A DNA stretch of 64,000 nt from Caldithrix abyssi DSM 13497 (GCF_001886815.1 NZ_CP018099.1:1734501-1798500), one strand, 5' to 3'. Counted from the first letter of the stretch, positions 52,167 to 62,400 are shown. Notes: a model not told the origin generated them from the sequence alone. Numbers and translations are program-made.

Positions 52167-52877
52167 ATGAAGCTAAACATGACTTCCATGAAACAGGCCA
52201 TGCTGGGGCAACTGCAGCAAAATGAAGTGATTGCCAATAATCTGGCCAATATCAATACGCGCGGTTACAAAAAAGACCTGATGTTTTTTGAGGTGTTAAA
52301 AGACAACGACACCAACTCCAAAGCGCGCATGGCCACCGATTTTGAACAGGGCGCCTTAACACAAACAAACAATCCATTGGACCTGGCCATCTCTGGCCGT
52401 GGTTTTTTTACCGTGCAAACCAAAGATGGCGTGGCCTATACGCGCGACGGCCATTTTAAGCTGGATGGTAACGGAGTGTTGCGCACGCAGCAGGGGATGG
52501 CCGTTTTAGGCGAAGGCGGCGAAATCGTATTGATCGGCGAAGATTTAAAACCGGAGCAGATTACCATAACGCACAACGGCGAAATTTATCTCGGAGATGT
52601 TTTCATCGACCGTTTGCTGATTCAAGACTTTGAAGATTACAGTCAATTGCAAAAGAAAGGAGAAAACGTGTTTGTGGTTGATGATTCGGTTCAGGCAAAG
52701 GAGGTGGAAGAGCTGGAAGTGCATCAGGGCTTTCTGGAAGAAGCAAATGTGAATCCGGCGGAAGAGATGATTCAATTAATCGAAGTTCAGCGGCAGTTCG
52801 AAAGCATCCAGCGCATGGTGCGCACGCTGGACGAAACTTTTCGTAAAGCAGCGACCGAAGTGGGCAAATATTTTTAA
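52167..52877 (+). CDS. flgF: Flagellar basal-body rod protein FlgF
   Basis: This 236-residue rod protein has NEVIANNLANINTRGYKKDL, GRGFFTVQTKDGVAYTRDG and the C-terminal VNPAEEMIQLIEVQRQFES. These are common to FlgF and FlgG. The shorter length and position immediately before FlgG support FlgF. ATG follows AGAGGCAACC. flgG starts 19 nt later. Confidence 0.93.
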   Translation: MKLNMTSMKQAMLGQLQQNEVIANNLANINTRGYKKDLMFFEVLKDNDTNSKARMATDFEQGALTQTNNPLDLAISGRGFFTVQTKDGVAYTRDGHFKLDGNGVLRTQQGMAVLGEGGEIVLIGEDLKPEQITITHNGEIYLGDVFIDRLLIQDFEDYSQLQKKGENVFVVDDSVQAKEVEELEVHQGFLEEANVNPAEEMIQLIEVQRQFESIQRMVRTLDETFRKAATEVGKYF

Positions 52878-52896
52878 ATAAAAGGAGAATGAAGGC

Positions 52897-53685
52897 ATGT
52901 TACGGGCATTAAAAACAGCGGCCCTGGGGATGACCGCCCAGCAATTAAATGTGGACGTAATCGCCAACAACCTGGCCAATGTAAATACAACCGGTTTTAA
53001 AAAGAGCGCCATCGAGTTTCAGGACTTGCTCTACGAAAACCTGCAGCTTGGCGATCGCGACGGGCGTCGGGGCCATGAAAACCCGGTGAAGTTGCAAATT
53101 GGCCTGGGAAGTCGGCCGATCAACACCTTTCGTTCCTTTACGCGAGGCGACGTGGTGCAAACCGGCAATTCGCTGGACCTGGCCATTAACGGACGAGGCT
53201 TTTTTCAGGTGCAACTGGCCGACGGCAATTATGCTTACACGCGCGACGGTTCTTTAAAGATCAATTCCGAGGGCTACCTGGTAACCAACAGCGGACTTAA
53301 AATCGTTCCGGAGATTGCCATACCGGATAACGTGAGCAGCATCCAGATCAGCGAAAACGGCCTGGTTACGGTGATGATTGACGGAGAAAACGAACCGCAG
53401 GAAATCGGGCAAATTGAGCTGGTTACCTTCATGAATCCGGCGGGCTTGCTGGCTCGCGGCGGCAATTTGTTCTCCGTGACCGAAGCCTCCGGCGAACCCA
53501 TTTTCGGTTTGCCCAATGAACAGGGCTTTGGCGGCGTAATGCAGGGATATCTGGAAAAATCCAATGTGGATGTAGCTCAGGAGATGATCAATCTGATTGT
53601 GGCCCAACGCGCTTACGAAATCAATTCCAAATCGGTTAAAACCGCCGATGAATTGCTGGCGTTGATCAATAATTTAAAAAGGTAG
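52897..53685 (+). CDS. flgG: Flagellar distal rod protein FlgG
   Basis: This 262-residue FlgG is the standard length. It has MLRALKTAALGMTAQQLNVD, VIANNLANVNTTGFKKSAIE, the FlgG-specific FRSFTRGDVVQTGNSLDLAI, GRGFFQVQLADGNYAYTRDG and the C-terminal SNVDVAQEMINLIVAQRAYE. RBS AAAGGAGAAT precedes the ATG. Together with FlgF it completes the rod, and FlgA, FlgH and FlgI follow. Confidence 0.98.
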   Translation: MLRALKTAALGMTAQQLNVDVIANNLANVNTTGFKKSAIEFQDLLYENLQLGDRDGRRGHENPVKLQIGLGSRPINTFRSFTRGDVVQTGNSLDLAINGRGFFQVQLADGNYAYTRDGSLKINSEGYLVTNSGLKIVPEIAIPDNVSSIQISENGLVTVMIDGENEPQEIGQIELVTFMNPAGLLARGGNLFSVTEASGEPIFGLPNEQGFGGVMQGYLEKSNVDVAQEMINLIVAQRAYEINSKSVKTADELLALINNLKR

Positions 53686-53691
53686 GCGACC

Positions 53692-54417
53692 ATGAAAGCA
53701 GTGCGTAATCTTCTCTGGATTGGTTTAATGATCTTTTTGGGCGCGATGCAGGCTTTTGCTCAATCGCATCTGGAAAATAAGGTCAAAGCAAAAATTCAGG
53801 CTTTTTTCGAAGAGCGCTTTGCGGTAAGTACGGAAGATTTGCGCATCAGCTACCTGCGTTTGCCGGACCTGTCGCATCTGGCAGTTGACGACTACCGCAT
53901 CGAGTGCGTCTCGCAGTCGCCCCTGCCGCGCCTGGGACATCAGACCATCTGGCTACAGTTGTCAAAGGGCGGCAGAACCGTTTTAAAAACGCCAGTAACC
54001 GTAAAAATAGCCATCCGCCGTTCGGTGTTTCTGGCTGCCAGCAACATCGGTTTCCGTAAACTCGTTACAGAAGATCATATCGTGCAGCAGCAGGTTTGGC
54101 TGACCGATACGGAAATTTACCGCAGCGCCCTGCAGCATGCTTCGCAAATTGTAGGTAAGGAGAGCGCACATTTTATTCCCAAAGGCAGCATATTGGTCGC
54201 CAGAGACGTTCAAAATCCAACCGTTGTTAAGCCGGGGGATGAGGTGGAAATACAGGTAAAGGCCGGCGAACTGGTGGTTAAAACCAGAGGCATTGCTCGC
54301 TCGGCCGGACGCATTGGCGATGAGGTATCGGTAAAAAATTTGATGACCGGAAAAAGACTGAAAGGCACGGTCACTTCTCCCGGCGTTGTGTGTATTAACC
54401 ATTCGAGGGCTTTATGA
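53692..54417 (+). CDS. flgA: Flagellar P-ring assembly chaperone FlgA
   Basis: This 241-residue protein has an N-terminal signal peptide (about 1-23, ending AFAQS) and the FlgA layout: a wing domain and a C-terminal SAF domain (KGSILVARDVQNPTVVKPGD, EVEIQVKAGELVVKTRGIAR, GDEVSVKNLMTGKRLKGTV). FlgA assists FlgI assembly in the periplasm. Its start lies 6 nt after flgG and its stop overlaps the flgH ATG by 4 nt. Sequence is divergent in the N-terminal half. Confidence 0.94.
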   Translation: MKAVRNLLWIGLMIFLGAMQAFAQSHLENKVKAKIQAFFEERFAVSTEDLRISYLRLPDLSHLAVDDYRIECVSQSPLPRLGHQTIWLQLSKGGRTVLKTPVTVKIAIRRSVFLAASNIGFRKLVTEDHIVQQQVWLTDTEIYRSALQHASQIVGKESAHFIPKGSILVARDVQNPTVVKPGDEVEIQVKAGELVVKTRGIARSAGRIGDEVSVKNLMTGKRLKGTVTSPGVVCINHSRAL

Positions 54418-55013
54418 AAAGTATGTTGATTGTTCTGGCGCTAAGCGCGTTGAGTTTCGCTCAGGCCATTCCGTCGCTTTACAGCGATATTAAAGCGCAT
54501 CACGTGGGCGATGTGTTGTCGGTGATCATTGTGGAAAACGCCAACGCCAGCCGGCAATCCAAAAGCAACAGCAAACTCAATTCGGAAATTGGGATGAATG
54601 CCAAATCCTCAGGCAATATTGCCGATTTTTTACCGGTGTTTGGCGGTTCGGGGGGCTTTCAATCCAGACACCAGGGCGAGGACGGCACCTCGCAATCCGA
54701 CCGTTTAAGCGGGCGTATTTCGGTGCGTATCGTGGAGCAGACCGAAAACGGCATGTTTAAAATCAAAGGCGAGCGAAAACTAAACGTAAACGGCGAAGAA
54801 AATTTAATGAAGTTAGAAGGCTATGTCCGCCCGCGGGATATTAGTTCGGCCAATACGGTTTATTCTTACCTTATTGCAGACGCGCGAATTACTTATCGTA
54901 AAACGGGCATCGGACATAGGTTTATTCAAACCAGAACGGTAACCAAAATTTTAAGCTTTGCCCTGGCAGGAATCATGGTAGCCGCCAGCGCAGGCTACTT
55001 TGCCTTTAAATAG
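54414..55013 (+). CDS. flgH: Flagellar L-ring protein FlgH without lipobox
   Basis: This 199-residue protein has FlgH features: YSDIKAHHVGDVLSVIIVEN, ANASRQSKSNSKLNSEIG and a C-terminal GYVRPRDISSANTVYSYLIA with DARITYRKTG. FlgH is normally an outer-membrane lipoprotein with a Leu-x-x-Cys signal. Here the signal peptide ends SFAQA with no Cys in or near the expected site. Instead the C-terminus carries a hydrophobic segment (about 178-197, ILSFALAGIMVAASAGYFAF). The ring may therefore be anchored differently. It is followed by flgI after 14 nt. Confidence 0.93.
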   Translation: MKSMLIVLALSALSFAQAIPSLYSDIKAHHVGDVLSVIIVENANASRQSKSNSKLNSEIGMNAKSSGNIADFLPVFGGSGGFQSRHQGEDGTSQSDRLSGRISVRIVEQTENGMFKIKGERKLNVNGEENLMKLEGYVRPRDISSANTVYSYLIADARITYRKTGIGHRFIQTRTVTKILSFALAGIMVAASAGYFAFK

Positions 55014-55027
55014 GGGGAAGGGAAGAG

Positions 55028-56167
55028 ATGCGCAATCGTTTATTGAGCATTTTGATCATTAGCGGATTGATGGTGGGCGGTTTAAAATCCGAAGTTCGGA
55101 TTAAAGACATCGTTTCCATCGAAAACGGAAATCGCGTTTCGTTAATTGGTTACGGTCTGGTGGTTGGCCTGGCGGGAACGGGCGATCGGCCGGCCAGTAG
55201 AAGGGGCGCCATTTTTACGGTGCAATCGATCAGCAACATGCTGGAACGCTTTGGCATTACGGTTCCGCGCGAAGCTTTGCGCACGCGTAATGTGGCCGCC
55301 GTGATGGTTACCGCTCAAATTCCGCCGTTTAGCCATGTGGGAGCAAGGTTTGACGTGGTGGTTTCTTCTCTTGGAGACGCTACCAGTCTGGAAGGCGGCG
55401 TGCTGTTGATGACGCCTTTGCGCGACGGCGCGGGCAATATCTACGCCATGGCGCAGGGCCCGCTTTCCGTTGGCGGTTACAATGTGGAAACTTCGGCCGG
55501 CGAGCGTTTAAAGAAAAATCATTCGCTGGTGGGGCGCATTCCTGATGGCGGCTATTTGCAGGTTGAACCGCCCAATCAAAATATCGACGTGCGCAAACCC
55601 ATCGGCCTGCATTTGAACGAACCCGATTTTGTAACGGCCAGACGCATTGCCAACAGGATTAACGCCTATTTTGCCGGCGATTCCGGCGCCAATAACCTGG
55701 CCCGCCCGGTAAGTCCGGGATTGGTTCAACTGTACTTTCCCGACTCGCTGGAAAATCCCGCGCAGGCTATCAGCTACATTGCGCAGGTAGAAACTCTGAC
55801 GGTTAATGTGGATGTGGAAGCGCGCGTGGTGATTAATGAGCGAACCGGAACCATCGTGGCCGGAGGCAATGTGCAGATCGACGAGGTAATGATTTCGCAC
55901 GGCAACCTGACCATTCACACCATGAGCTCGCCGGTTATTTCGCAGCCCGCGCCGTTTAGCAGAGTGGGACGGACGGTGGTCACGCGCATAACGCAGACCA
56001 CGGCGCAAGAAGGAGAAGCGAAGACGGCGGTCATTCAAAAAACCGCAACCGTAAGCGATCTGGCCACGGCGCTTAATACACTGGGGTTAAAACCGCGGGA
56101 TATCATCGCTATTTTTCAGGCCATCAAAGAGGCCGGCGCCTTAAAAGCCAAACTGGTCATAAATTAG
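55028..56167 (+). CDS. flgI: Flagellar P-ring protein FlgI
   Basis: This 379-residue FlgI forms the periplasmic P ring around the rod. It has an N-terminal signal peptide and the conserved RIKDIVSIENGNRVSLIGYG, LVVGLAGTGD, LRTRNVAAVMVTAQIPPFSH, and VNERTGTIVAGGNVQIDEVM. Length is normal. Together with FlgH it shows that this organism has an outer membrane. Confidence 0.98.
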   Translation: MRNRLLSILIISGLMVGGLKSEVRIKDIVSIENGNRVSLIGYGLVVGLAGTGDRPASRRGAIFTVQSISNMLERFGITVPREALRTRNVAAVMVTAQIPPFSHVGARFDVVVSSLGDATSLEGGVLLMTPLRDGAGNIYAMAQGPLSVGGYNVETSAGERLKKNHSLVGRIPDGGYLQVEPPNQNIDVRKPIGLHLNEPDFVTARRIANRINAYFAGDSGANNLARPVSPGLVQLYFPDSLENPAQAISYIAQVETLTVNVDVEARVVINERTGTIVAGGNVQIDEVMISHGNLTIHTMSSPVISQPAPFSRVGRTVVTRITQTTAQEGEAKTAVIQKTATVSDLATALNTLGLKPRDIIAIFQAIKEAGALKAKLVIN

Positions 56168-56178
56168 GAGAAAGGTTG

Positions 56179-56556
56179 ATGGAATCCGTAAAACTGGATG
56201 TTTTGCGCCAGACGGCCATTAAAGATTCACAAAAACCAACGACCAACAAAGAAGAAGAAAAGTTACGCGCAAGCGCCAAACAACTGGAAGGGCTGTTCTT
56301 GACCTTTGTTTTAAAAGCCATGGAAAAAACAATTCCCCGTTTTGACGACAAAAAGCAGTCGAATAATCTGGTTTCGATGATGTTCAGTTCGGTGATGGGC
56401 GAAGATTTAGCTCAACGCGGCGGCGTTGGACTGGCAGAATTCATTTACCGCAATATGCACAAAGGCGATAATTCTGCGCAAAACCTTGAACTGCCCGCGC
56501 AGAACTGGATCGATTTAGTTCCCCAAAACATAATTTCAGGGAGGAATAATGAGTAA
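56179..56556 (+). CDS. flgJ: Flagellar rod-binding protein FlgJ (N-terminal domain only)
   Basis: This 125-residue protein matches the N-terminal rod-binding domain of FlgJ (AKQLEGLFLTFVLKAMEKTI, DDKKQSNNLVSMMFSSVMGE, GVGLAEFIYRNMHK). The muramidase half of the enterobacterial protein is absent, as in many other phyla. A separate wall hydrolase must then open the peptidoglycan. A TTG at 56176 precedes the ATG at 56179, which has AGGAGAAAGG upstream. Confidence 0.92.
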   Translation: MESVKLDVLRQTAIKDSQKPTTNKEEEKLRASAKQLEGLFLTFVLKAMEKTIPRFDDKKQSNNLVSMMFSSVMGEDLAQRGGVGLAEFIYRNMHKGDNSAQNLELPAQNWIDLVPQNIISGRNNE

Positions 56557-57070
56557 TTTGTCGCTAACTTCGAATGAATCCACCAAAACAAAATTGTTTC
56601 AATTGCTGCTGGAAGAAATCCACGCTTACAGCTATCTGGCCGAAACCGTAAAGCAAAAACAAGAAGCCATCATTAAAAACAATCTACAAACCATGGAAAA
56701 CCTTTCGGGCGTGGAACGTCTGCTGGTTAAAAAAGTGGAGTTAATGCTGCAAACCAGAGAAAAATATCTGAATGAATTATTAAGCAATACAAATCTGGAT
56801 TTACCCCTGCAGTTAAATAGCTACATCGAACAATTGCCGTTAAAAGAGCAGGCGCGCTGGCGTAGCCTGCAGCAACGTATTTCTCGCGCGGTTGATAAAA
56901 TTCGACGTTTGAACAGAGAAAATCAACAACTGGTTCAATCGTCCCTGAACTACGTTCGGGGCGTAATCGAGATGTTGTACGCCATAGATCAGGAAAACGT
57001 GCTTTACACCAGCAGCGGGCAAGAAAAAAAAACAACGGCAGGCAAACAGGTGGTAAACTACAATGTTTGA
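56549..57070 (+). CDS. flgN: Flagellar export chaperone FlgN
   Basis: This 173-residue helical protein has the FlgN pattern: LLLEEIHAYSYLAETVKQKQ, EAIIKNNLQTMENLSGVERL, then long helices ending near VRGVIEMLYA. FlgN escorts FlgK and FlgL, the two genes that follow. Its start overlaps the flgJ stop by 8 nt. Assignment rests on helical pattern, length and the flgK neighbour, because FlgN sequences are poorly conserved. Confidence 0.85.
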   Translation: MSNLSLTSNESTKTKLFQLLLEEIHAYSYLAETVKQKQEAIIKNNLQTMENLSGVERLLVKKVELMLQTREKYLNELLSNTNLDLPLQLNSYIEQLPLKEQARWRSLQQRISRAVDKIRRLNRENQQLVQSSLNYVRGVIEMLYAIDQENVLYTSSGQEKKTTAGKQVVNYNV

Positions 57071-57082
57071 TAAGGGAAGATC

Positions 57083-58426
57083 ATGAGTATTTCCAGTATT
57101 TTAGAGATTGGTAAGCGTTCTTTGTTGGCTTACCAGTCGGCGGTCAAAACAACAAGCGATAATATCTCCAATGCCAATAACGAATATTATCGTCGTCGTC
57201 GCGTTAATTTTGATCAGTTAAACGGCGGTTACAGCCGGCTGGGCCTGTCGATTACCGACGCTGTTCGATTGCGGCAGCGCTTTGCCGAATACCAGATTTA
57301 TACCGAAAACCAGCATCTGGGAAAGTACCAGAACACCCATCGCCTGCTTTCGCAGGTGGAGGTGCTGTTTAACGAAAACAGCGATGCCGGTTTATCGAAG
57401 GTGATGAGCGATTTTTTTGGCGCCTGGAACGATCTGGCCAAAGAGCCGGAAAGCGATTTTGCCCGGAATCTGGTGTTAGACAAAGCGATGGTCCTGGCGG
57501 ACACTTTTGAGCGAATTGACAGCGGCCTGCAAAACATCAAAGATCAAATTGTGCCCGAAACCAGAATGACAGTGGACGACATTAATCAAAAAATAGAACT
57601 CATTCACAAAATCAATCAGCAAATTCGCAAACAACCCAATGGGGAATTGTTGGATCAAAGAGACCGCATTTTAGACGAGCTTTCTCAGCAAATCAATATT
57701 CAAATTAAAGAAAAAGACAGCGGCGAAGTAAACGTATATTCCGACGGCATATTGCTCGTCTCTCACGATATTTTGAATGAGCTGGAAGCAAAAACAGTTA
57801 CCGAAGAGGGCCATTCGAAAATCAGAATTCAATTGAAAGGCAGCGGCTATCAGATTAATCCCAGCAGCGGCGCGCTGTCTTCGCTGGTGGAATTTTACAA
57901 CGACACATTGCCGGAGTACAAAGAAAAACTGGATGCGCTGGCTCGAACCATTGCCCGCAAAGTGAACGAACTGCACACTCAGGGCGAAAATCTGAACGGC
58001 AGCGGCGGGATCAATTTTTTTGCCGATGATATTGCCGGCATGTCGGATTTCAGAGTCAATCAGGCGATTGCCGAAAATCCGGATCTGATCGCCAGCAGGG
58101 CAAGGGGCGGGGCAGAAGGCGACGGCAGCATTGCTCAGCAAATCAGCGACCTGCAATTTGCCGGCCTTTTTAAAGAAGGCACCGCACATGAGTACTATCA
58201 AACCTTTTTGACCGGCCTGGGCGAAAACATCCAGGAAGCGGACTTTTTAGCGGACAGTCAGGAGATGATTGTCAATCAGTTAAAAAATCAACGCGATTCC
58301 GTAACGGGCGTTTCTATGGATGAGGAAATGACGCGTATGGTTCAATATCAACAGGCTTACGAAGCGGCGGCCAAAGTGATAACCACGGTGGATGAAATGA
58401 TGGCTACCGTCATGCAAATGGTCTAA
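57083..58426 (+). CDS. flgK: Hook-filament junction protein FlgK
   Basis: This 447-residue FlgK has the family N-terminus (GKRSLLAYQSAVKTTSDNIS, NANNEYYRRRRVNF, LGLSITDAVRLRQRF), the FFGAWNDLAKEPESDFARNL stretch and the C-terminal SGVSMDEEMTRMVQYQQAYE-type motif with AAAKVITTVDEMM. It is shorter than the ~550-residue Salmonella protein, in the variable surface domains. It joins hook and filament with FlgL. Confidence 0.97.
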   Translation: MSISSILEIGKRSLLAYQSAVKTTSDNISNANNEYYRRRRVNFDQLNGGYSRLGLSITDAVRLRQRFAEYQIYTENQHLGKYQNTHRLLSQVEVLFNENSDAGLSKVMSDFFGAWNDLAKEPESDFARNLVLDKAMVLADTFERIDSGLQNIKDQIVPETRMTVDDINQKIELIHKINQQIRKQPNGELLDQRDRILDELSQQINIQIKEKDSGEVNVYSDGILLVSHDILNELEAKTVTEEGHSKIRIQLKGSGYQINPSSGALSSLVEFYNDTLPEYKEKLDALARTIARKVNELHTQGENLNGSGGINFFADDIAGMSDFRVNQAIAENPDLIASRARGGAEGDGSIAQQISDLQFAGLFKEGTAHEYYQTFLTGLGENIQEADFLADSQEMIVNQLKNQRDSVTGVSMDEEMTRMVQYQQAYEAAAKVITTVDEMMATVMQMV

Positions 58427-58444
58427 AATAGGGAAAGGATGACC

Positions 58445-59323
58445 ATGCGAATTACACAATCCATGTTTGTGCGCAACACCATGCAGCGTTTATTCAAAAG
58501 CCGCGAAACGTTAATGAACACGCAAGATCGTCTGGCTACGCAGAAAAAGATTAAACTGCCGTCGGATAATCCTGTGGGCTACTCCAGAGCCCAGAGAATG
58601 CGCGAGGCCTATCGTCAGAATGAAGTGTTCCTTAAAAATATAGAAGAATCTGAAGGCTGGTTAGATCATACGTCCAGTTTGCTTGAACAGATTTATCAGA
58701 ATGTGGTTGACGCCCGAATTGAAGCCACCAAAGGCACGGACGCTGTGGCCACGCCGGAGTTGATGGATTCGCTGGCCAAACAGTTGCGCGGCATGATGGA
58801 TGAACTGGTGGCCACGTTAAATACTACCTATCTGGGTAAAAATGTATTTGGCGGAACGATTACCAAAGAAACCACGCCTTTTGAGAAAAACGACCTGGAT
58901 GTTACTTATCAGGGCAACGATCAACACATCAGACGCAGAATGTCCAGGCAGATTGTGATGGATATTAACGTTACGGGATCGGAAATAATGCAAACCAGCG
59001 TGTTCGATGCCTTGAAAGAAACCATCGTCGCCCTGGAAAACCACGATGTTGACGCCCTTAAAGGCGCGCTGGAAAATTTAAAGAGTTCAGAGAAAAATAT
59101 CCTTAATGTGAGCGCCGTTTACGGCTCAAAAATTAATAATCTGCTATTGATAAAAGAGCGAATGATCTCGACCAATGAGAATTTTCAGAAATTTATTTCT
59201 CAGGAAGAAGACGCCGTGCTGGAGGAGGAGATGATTAAATTAAAATCGGAAGAGATCGCTTATCAGGCGGCCTTGCAATCAACCAGTCAGATAATGGGAC
59301 TCAGCCTGCTCAAATATCTGTAG
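58445..59323 (+). CDS. flgL: Hook-filament junction protein FlgL
   Basis: This 292-residue FlgL has the flagellin-type N-terminus MRITQSMFVRNTMQRL, TQKKIKLPSDNPVGYSRAQR, and the C-terminal SEEIAYQAALQSTSQIMGLS heptads. An ATG two codons upstream (58439) is in frame, but GGGAAAGGA is better spaced for 58445, which gives the canonical MRIT start. It is the last recognisable flagellar structural gene in the window. Flagellin and its cap are not encoded here. Confidence 0.97.
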   Translation: MRITQSMFVRNTMQRLFKSRETLMNTQDRLATQKKIKLPSDNPVGYSRAQRMREAYRQNEVFLKNIEESEGWLDHTSSLLEQIYQNVVDARIEATKGTDAVATPELMDSLAKQLRGMMDELVATLNTTYLGKNVFGGTITKETTPFEKNDLDVTYQGNDQHIRRRMSRQIVMDINVTGSEIMQTSVFDALKETIVALENHDVDALKGALENLKSSEKNILNVSAVYGSKINNLLLIKERMISTNENFQKFISQEEDAVLEEEMIKLKSEEIAYQAALQSTSQIMGLSLLKYL

Positions 59324-59330
59324 GGGAAGG

Positions 59331-59420
59331 ATGATGACGGCAGTAACCAATGTATCTTTTAAGATATGTTCAACATGTGGAGAGATATGCATAAAAAGCT
59401 TTTATGCAAAAATCCGATAA
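59331..59420 (+). CDS. Possible 29-codon reading frame after flgL
   Basis: A short frame begins with ATGATG, 8 nt after the flgL stop and directly after GGGGAAGG. It encodes 29 residues including a CxxC (ICSTCGE). It overlaps the palindrome and the -10 box of the sigma-28-like promoter. It may be a real small gene, the remnant of a longer one, or chance. I see no csrA or fliW similarity. Confidence 0.3.
   Translation: MMTAVTNVSFKICSTCGEICIKSFYAKIR
59389..59407. repeat. AT-rich palindrome upstream of the transferase gene
   Basis: GCATAAAA (59389-59396) pairs with TTTTATGC (59400-59407) around AGC. It overlaps the -35 region of the sigma-28-like promoter, so it may be an operator or a weak terminator for the flgL transcript. 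Confidence 0.45.
59392..59420 (+). promoter_or_regulatory. Sigma-28-like promoter of the giant transferase gene
   Basis: TAAA (59392-59395), 17 nt, then TCCGATAA (59413-59420), seven of eight bases of the FliA -10 consensus GCCGATAA. The spacing is 2 nt longer than the usual 15. It lies 43 nt before the ATG at 59463. Late expression would suit a filament-modifying enzyme. Confidence 0.45.
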
Positions 59421-59462
59421 AATACACCCCCGCCATAAATTCAAAAAAAAGGGAGAAAAAAA

Positions 59463-62400
59463 ATGGCTTTGATTATAGGTGGCATGCACAGATCGGGGAC
59501 ATCCCTTTTAACTAAAATATTACAAGAAGCAGGCTTGTTTCTTGGAGAAGCAGAAAAACTAATGCCGCCGGCGGAAGATAATCCTGAAGGATTCTGGGAA
59601 CATCTGGATTTTGTGAAATTGAATGATGAGCTACTCGAATACTTTGGCGGAGCCTGGGACCTGCCGCCTGATTTTCCTGAAAACTGGGAAACCCTACCCG
59701 CGCTTAATCTGTTTGAAGAGAGAGCAATTGAGCTCATCGAACAGTTTGAAGGGCAGGATTTTTGGGGCTGGAAAGATCCGCGTAATTCGCTAACCCTTCC
59801 TTTCTGGAAAAAACTGCTTCCGGAGACCTCTTTTATTTTGGTCATCCGCCATCCTCTGGAGGTGGCCAAAAGTTTGAAAAAAAGAAATTTCTTTTCTCTT
59901 CCTAATGGTTTAAATCTCTGGCGACAATATAACGCTTCCTTTGTCCGGGCGCAGGACTCAGGGCAAAGGATTCTGGTTGTTCATTATGAAAATCTTTTGT
60001 TGACGCCGGAAAAAGAGATTAAACGTATTTTTAAATGGCTCAATCGTGAATTATCCGAAGATTTACTCGTTAAAGTAAAAAATGCCGTAAAACCTGAACT
60101 GCGTCATCAAAAGGCAGACGAGACAGAGACCATCCTAACCGAAACGTTTTCCGATGTTCTGGACATGTACAAAACATTGTGTGACCATGCCGAATACAAT
60201 CCGAAAGCGCTCAAGCCTGAAGTTAAAAAAACATCCAAATCAGAAAAACCGGCTTTAACTTTAAAAAATACCTCGTTTTCCTATTGCCCCGATCCCATAT
60301 TTGTAATTGGCAGCTATCGTTCAGGAACCAGTGTGCTGGCGCATTCACTGGCAAAGCATTCGCAAACCTGGATTGGCGAAGAAAGTAACTTTATGGCGCC
60401 AATTGCCCGGCAGGCCATAGAGGCCTACAAGCTGGGAACGCAACATAAAGAAAGACACTGGCTTTACTCCCAGAATGTTAGCCTGGATGAATTTCTGTTT
60501 TATATGGGGCTGGGAATTAACGCGCTATACACCCAACGTGCGCAGGGCAAACGCTGGATCGAACAAACGCCCGAATACACGCTGGATGTTGCTTTGTTTT
60601 CGAAGATGTTTCCCGGAGCCAGCTTTGTGCACATAATTAGAGACGGACGGCAGGTTGTACACTCTCTGATAAACAGCAATTTTAACTTTTTCGCTGCTCA
60701 TGATTTTAAAAAAGCCTGTCAAACTTGGGTTAATTTTGTGCTTGGCGGTTTAGAGTTTGAAAAAAACAACGGCAAACAGGCTATTCGCGTTTATTACGAG
60801 TGGTTGAAAAAACAATCGTCTGAGCAATTCAGGAGTCTTGCGCAAAAATTGCATTTGCAGTTTGAAAGCAGCCTAACAGAGATGTTCGACAATGGTGTGG
60901 TGATTAATTCCTCTTTTAAAAATGGTAAAAGGAAAACCTGGCAGGAAAGCTGGACCCGGGAGCAAAAAGCGCTGTTTAATGAAATAGCCGGCCGTTTGTT
61001 GATAGCCCTTGGTTACGAAAAAGATGAACGGTGGGTAAAATCGTTAACTCCGAAAGAAAACCTGCCGGATCAGGACCTCAGAGCGCAGGATATTCTTTCG
61101 ATGGTTCGAAAAAGACAAATGGTATCAGTGCCTGAAAAAAAATCGAATCAGGACAAAGAAGCAAAGAAAAAGGCGCCGAAAGTCTCGCTGATTATTCCGT
61201 TGTTCAATAAACTGGAGTTAACTCATCGCTGTTTAAAAGCGATATTGCATAATACGCATTATCCGAGTTACGAAATTATTTTTGTGGACAATGGTTCAAC
61301 GGATGAAACGCGCCCTTATTTAAAGCAACTAAAACTTGCGAATGTTAAAATTGTATTAAATGATCAAAACCTTGGCTATGTGGGAGGCTGTAACAGCGGC
61401 GCAAACGTTGCTGATGGGCAGTTTTTACTGTTTTTAAACAACGATACCGAAGTACAGCCAGGCTGGCTGAAGAATCTTGTAGCATTAATGAATGAGCGCC
61501 CGGACTGCGGCGCGGTTGGCTGCAAGCTGGTGTATCCAGATGGTCGTTTACAGGAAGCGGGTGGGATCATTTTTTCCGACGGTCAGGGATGGAACTACGG
61601 TCGGGGTTTTAATCCCAATGATCCGCGTTTTAATTTTGTCCGCGAGGTAGATTATGTGTCCGGTGCGGCTTTAATGATCAGGCGGAATGTTTGGGAAAAA
61701 GTAGGCGGTTTTGACACGCGTTACATGCCGGCCTATTACGAGGATACCGATCTTTGTTTTAGCGTCCGGCAACAGGGTTACAAAGTATATTATCAACCGG
61801 CCAGCGTGGTCATCCACTATGAAGGGCAGACCGCGGGTACCGATTTGAACAGTGGGTTCAAGAAATATCAGCAAATTAATCGGAAAAAATTTGTGGAAAA
61901 GTGGAAGCACATTTTAAGCGATCAATTTACAAATGATCCTGAAAATGTTCCTTTTGCTTCGCAACGCAATGTAAAATTTCGCATTTTAGTAGCCGATCCA
62001 TTTTTACCGTTATGGGATAAAGCTTCTGGTTCACTACGCCTTTTCAATTATTTAAAGATTCTTAAGAAACAGGGAAATCACATTACGTTTATTGCTCGGG
62101 TGGGTTCTACAGACCCTAAATACAAACACACTTTGCAGCAGTTAGGTATTGAGGTTTACGAAAATGATGAGCGCGCTTTAAATTTTGCCGGTTTTGTGGT
62201 TAATAGGAAATTGCCCGAAATTCCATATAAAACTATTTTTAAAGAACGCCGCTTTGACGTGGCCATTTTGTCTTTTTGGCATGCTGCCTTTTATTACATG
62301 GAGCTGATCCGCGAAATGTCTCCGACTACCAAAGTTATTGTGGATACGGTGGATATCCATTTTGTGCGCGAATTTCGAGAAGCGAAACTGAAAAAAGATA

